A program made the position numbers and the translations under genes. Below are positions 62,101 through 64,000 of a stretch of 64,000 bases of DNA, in pieces (position 1 is the first letter of the stretch; every line of letters starts with the position of its first letter). The stretch is from Flavobacterium sp. W4I14 (lineage in GTDB: Bacteria; Bacteroidota; Bacteroidia; Sphingobacteriales; Sphingobacteriaceae). The notes beneath the pieces are model-generated. The model saw only the letters and a program-made list of their open reading frames with translations, did not search any database and was not told the origin of the DNA. Where the stretch lies: the NCBI GenBank assembly GCA_030817875.1, contig JAUSZU010000001.1:2294001-2358000 (forward strand), given 5' to 3'.

Positions 62101-62156
62101 AAAGCAAACAAAAACATTACCGCACACTTAGATGTGGCTAGTAGTTTTCTTTTCAT
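59127..62156 (-). CDS. SusC/RagA-family TonB-dependent transporter (pair 1)
   Basis: 1009 aa, signal peptide about 1-31. Carboxypeptidase-D-like domain (ISGKVKDNRGNPIPGASISV, about 38-110), SusC box DVIVVGYGTQKRSDVTGSIV, plug (VLQSIEGAVAGVNVTT, SALIRGQNSI, VEILKDASATAIYGTNGS) and barrel ending LGLNVSLR. It lies directly downstream of the GH35 beta-galactosidase gene, 254 bp apart with the promoter module between, so pair 1 most likely imports beta-galactoside oligosaccharides. Confidence 0.95.
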   Translation of the reverse strand: MKRKLLATSKCAVMFLFALILSLGKSNNSIAQTTAQISISGKVKDNRGNPIPGASISVKGTTRVVASDANGNFKISAQKGESLVITFVGYVTNTILVANDTQLSIILAEDKDKNLQDVIVVGYGTQKRSDVTGSIVSVPKARLSQLPVTNVLQSIEGAVAGVNVTTTSSVPGSQPSALIRGQNSITANAGPYVVVDGVPLTKTGGSLNDINPNDIASVEILKDASATAIYGTNGSNGVILVTTKRGTTGKPVIRYNGYVGIDNIAHVLEPRSGAEYLQKYADFLKQTNQTQTRPVPNIGELPAYNAGTTINWVDEATQQGKIQDHNVSISGGSPDVKYFISGDYLDQKGVVKGYQFNRVSLRSNLDVNVTSFLTVGTSLFLTSNNFDGGRANLLFATAMSPYGQEYNANGSYTIFPMSPELLYTNPLLGLKTTQIGRTTNINGNGYAEVKFPGALTGLKFRLNAGYTYFPERSGSYIGRLANDNNGTARSVNASTNSYTIENILTYSKDIKKHHFDFTALYSAQERKYNSTTAGATGFINDELGLDNLGAGATQTSNSYRDRYGLNSQMGRLFYSYDSRYLFTLTARRDGSSVFGANTTKYGVFPSAAIGWNVINENFMKNVKLISNLKLRLSYGKTGNEAVGVYNTITTEGSSRSPFNGVSTIGVIPNNLGNILLQWETTKTANIGLDFGILSNRITGSVEAYQNKTSGLLLYRSLPIITGYSRVLENIGKTTNNGLELTLNTQNLAGKNFRWETMVVFAANKNKIDDLYGDGKDDLGNRWFIGQPINVVYDYKMTGVWQTGEDVSKQDPTAKPGSLKFADLNGDGKITADDRTILGQTAPKWTGGITNTFHYKNINLSVFIQTAQGITRNNPDLTYGDETGRRNTPAEIGYWTPENQSQTRPALSYNNTLGYGYASDASYTRIKDVTLSYVFSQHILDKLHLGSLTVYASGRNLHTFTNWVGWDPEQTTYGRGTGNSNANQQAFTADWTNNYPITRTFVLGLNVSLR

Positions 62157-62257
62157 TTTTTAGATTTATTTGGTTAGTTAATAATTGAATCGCGAGCAGA
62201 ATTCAAGAGAGGTAGTCATCTAAAATATTTTATTAAATATTAATCAGACCTGATGTA

Positions 62258-62363
62258 TAAATTATGCATGGATAAGGATGGATTGGTTACAACAAAGTAA
62301 TCATAAAATTCCAGCGGAGTGAGGGGTAATACGGTAATAAGTAGGGGCTAAATTGCTACTTTT
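62258..62363 (-). promoter_or_regulatory. SusC promoter module, copy B (pair 1)
   Basis: Homologous to 57166-57267: GAGGGGTAATACGGTAATAA at 62321-62340, TAGGGGCTAAATTGCTACTTTT after it, ACAAAGTAATCAT before it. The left half of the palindrome present in copy A is not conserved here. The core promoter side ends about 100 bp before the SusC start. Confidence 0.65.
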
Positions 62364-62410
62364 CGTTAAAATTTGGCTTTTTAACCCCTATTCTGAAGAT
62401 TTTTAAACGT

Positions 62411-64000
62411 TTAGTCTACGTTTAATTTTTTTATTGTATTTAAGATTGGTTGATCTATTGCCTTTAAAATATTTTGATCTGGTTTAATCAGTTCTAAAAC
62501 GGCGATATCATTTTTGCCTTTTTTTAACCATTCTTGAGGGATATATAACGTTTGTTGTGGACCGATTGCCCAATACTTCCCTAAGTTGTGCCCATTAACC
62601 CATACTACTCCTTTTCCCCAATCGGTCATGTCTAAATAGGTATCTGCAACGGTCGAAATCTGGAAAGATCCTTTTTGTAATGTTGGCCCGTTTCCGCTCT
62701 GTTTTGAAGGGGCAGCCTTAGCAGTATAGCCAGCAATATTATTAAAAGGGAAGCCATACATCGACCAGTTTTTAACCTCGGTACCATCAAAAGTTACCTG
62801 TTCGGTAATTCCTTTTTTGTTCTCTAACAAATACTTCCCAAAGTTAACCCTACCCATATTTTCTACAAAAATATCGAGTTGTACTTCGCCTTTCGGGAGT
62901 GTTAATGCCAAAGTATTTTGGTTTAACCTACGGTCTAAAATACCTGCCCTTTTCTGGTTAATAAAAACCATCGCATAATCCCGTAGTTGTTTAATCTGAA
63001 GTTCGCCTTTTTTACCTCCCTTAATGGTCGTTCGGTAAAGCACATAGCCATAATCTTGGCTAAGATCCTCGAAAGTTAAAGGTGTGGTATTTTTCACTGC
63101 TTTTGGCAGCGCATTAAACAAAGCCTCTTTACTCCCCAATTTAAAAGGTGCAATTGCGATACTTGGTTTAGCAGCTGGAATTGGCGGTAAACTTTGTCCT
63201 GTTGGAAGATGTTTTTCGATTACACTTCTAAAAGCCTTGAATTTTTCAGTTGCGTTTCCAGCCTCATTTAAAGGCGCATCGTAATCATAGCTACTGGTTT
63301 GTGGCTCATAAGGTGAAATATCTTTATAGTTTGCCCCATTCATAAAATCGCGGGTTGTACCGCCATGGAACATGTACATATTGATTGAAATGCCTGCTGC
63401 TAAAACAGAATCTAACTTTTTGGTGTATTGCGCTGCAGGAACGGTGTGATGAGGTGTTCCCCACCAATCGAACCATGCCGGGTACCACTCAGCTATAAAA
63501 TAAGGGCCTTTTCCATTATGGTTCTCATTTACCAACTGCCTAATTTTTGCCGGATTATCGATTCCGTTTACGGCCGGCAATAGGCCGTCTAAATGTCCAT
63601 CCTTTACATCTGCAGCAGGATCGCAGGTATAAAGCAATCCATCAAAACCTGCTTCGATAAACATTTTTCTGTTGATATCTAAATAATTTTTATCAGCAGC
63701 GTAAGAGCCGTATTCGTTCTCTACCTGTACCATAATAATATTACCACCATGGTTAATCTGCAACGGTGCCAACTGTTTCCCTACTTCAATAATATACTTC
63801 TTATACTCATCTAAATATCGTTTTTCAGTACTTCTCACCACAAGGCCTTTTTCGTTCTGTAGCCAGTAAGGATAACCACCAAACTCCCATTCGGCACAAA
63901 CGTAAGGACTTGGTCTTAAGATAACCCAAAGGCCTTCTTGTTGGGCGATTCTCACAAATTCGGCGATATTATTATTGCCCGAAAAATCGAATTTTCCTTT
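62411..64000 (-). CDS. GH35 beta-galactosidase, N-terminus outside the window
   Basis: 530 codons visible; the frame stays open to 64000 (KGKFDFSGNNNIAEF precedes VRIAQQEGLWVILRPSPYVC), so no start codon is assigned. GH35 catalytic residues: acid/base Glu in IIMVQVENEYGSY and nucleophile Glu in YFIAEWYPAWFDWWG. MFHGGTTRDFMNGANY is also typical. C-terminal galactose-binding jelly-roll region (VWVNGHNLGKYWAIGPQQTLYIPQ). It releases terminal beta-galactose, feeding the galK/galT route. Confidence 0.94.
   Translation of the reverse strand, partial: KGKFDFSGNNNIAEFVRIAQQEGLWVILRPSPYVCAEWEFGGYPYWLQNEKGLVVRSTEKRYLDEYKKYIIEVGKQLAPLQINHGGNIIMVQVENEYGSYAADKNYLDINRKMFIEAGFDGLLYTCDPAADVKDGHLDGLLPAVNGIDNPAKIRQLVNENHNGKGPYFIAEWYPAWFDWWGTPHHTVPAAQYTKKLDSVLAAGISINMYMFHGGTTRDFMNGANYKDISPYEPQTSSYDYDAPLNEAGNATEKFKAFRSVIEKHLPTGQSLPPIPAAKPSIAIAPFKLGSKEALFNALPKAVKNTTPLTFEDLSQDYGYVLYRTTIKGGKKGELQIKQLRDYAMVFINQKRAGILDRRLNQNTLALTLPKGEVQLDIFVENMGRVNFGKYLLENKKGITEQVTFDGTEVKNWSMYGFPFNNIAGYTAKAAPSKQSGNGPTLQKGSFQISTVADTYLDMTDWGKGVVWVNGHNLGKYWAIGPQQTLYIPQEWLKKGKNDIAVLELIKPDQNILKAIDQPILNTIKKLNVD

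Overview
The window reads as a chromosomal segment of a Bacteroidota bacterium of the Sphingobacteriaceae type, most likely Pedobacter or a close relative. The signs are SusC/SusD pairs, the Bacteroidota promoter pattern TTG-N19-21-TAnnTTTG, Bacteroidota-specific families (DUF4296, the PG_1098-like methyltransferase, DUF3606), low GC content and no Shine-Dalgarno tracts. No rRNA, tRNA, CRISPR array, phage or insertion sequence was seen. Family assignments come from reading motifs, not from searches.

Layout. Positions 1-15,900 are mostly housekeeping: a partial UbiD decarboxylase, Dps, a five-LysM protein with uridine kinase, a CoA transferase (scoAB), a PQQ-type sugar dehydrogenase, MutS2 with a DUF4296 lipoprotein, a YggS/GNAT/aspartate kinase operon, a methyltransferase, a cold-shock protein and a 1-Cys peroxiredoxin. 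Positions 16,100-19,280 hold an ECF sigma factor, a membrane protein that looks like an anti-sigma domain fused to an HtrA-like protease, and four tandem Asp/Thr-rich lipoproteins. Positions 19,360-32,600 hold purB, Nfu, inositol monophosphatase, Lgt, MtaB, UbiX, a PAS histidine kinase, small stress-type proteins, an HPP protein and an OmpA lipoprotein. From about 32,700 to the end the region is devoted to plant-glycan and galactose use: a GH127 enzyme, a sialate-esterase-like protein, a Na+/sugar symporter with galK and galT under a Nudix-type regulator, then three SusC/SusD pairs and a partial GH35 beta-galactosidase.

How the genes work together. The GH35, GH127 and esterase enzymes and the SusCD pairs would release and import galactose- and arabinose-containing oligosaccharides. 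The symporter, GalK and GalT would bring galactose into metabolism. A catalytically dead Nudix/winged-helix regulator is divergent from galT across a 41-bp inverted repeat, the probable operator. The SusCD genes form two transcription units, each preceded by the same roughly 100-bp promoter module and each closed by a related terminator.

The most novel-looking part is the sigma/anti-sigma-protease/lipoprotein cluster. A bipartite motif, GGGTTAcc-N13-kGyATtAA, lies before all four lipoprotein genes, and two copies in the opposite direction lie before the sigma gene. This suggests a self-regulated envelope-stress regulon whose outputs are lipoproteins carrying five Bacteroidota-type O-glycosylation sequons each. 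Other leads are a hairpin/U-run leader before ubiX, a dispersed family of palindromic intergenic repeats, a GH16 gene remnant, and five small ORFs under 60 codons, at least three of which look like real genes.
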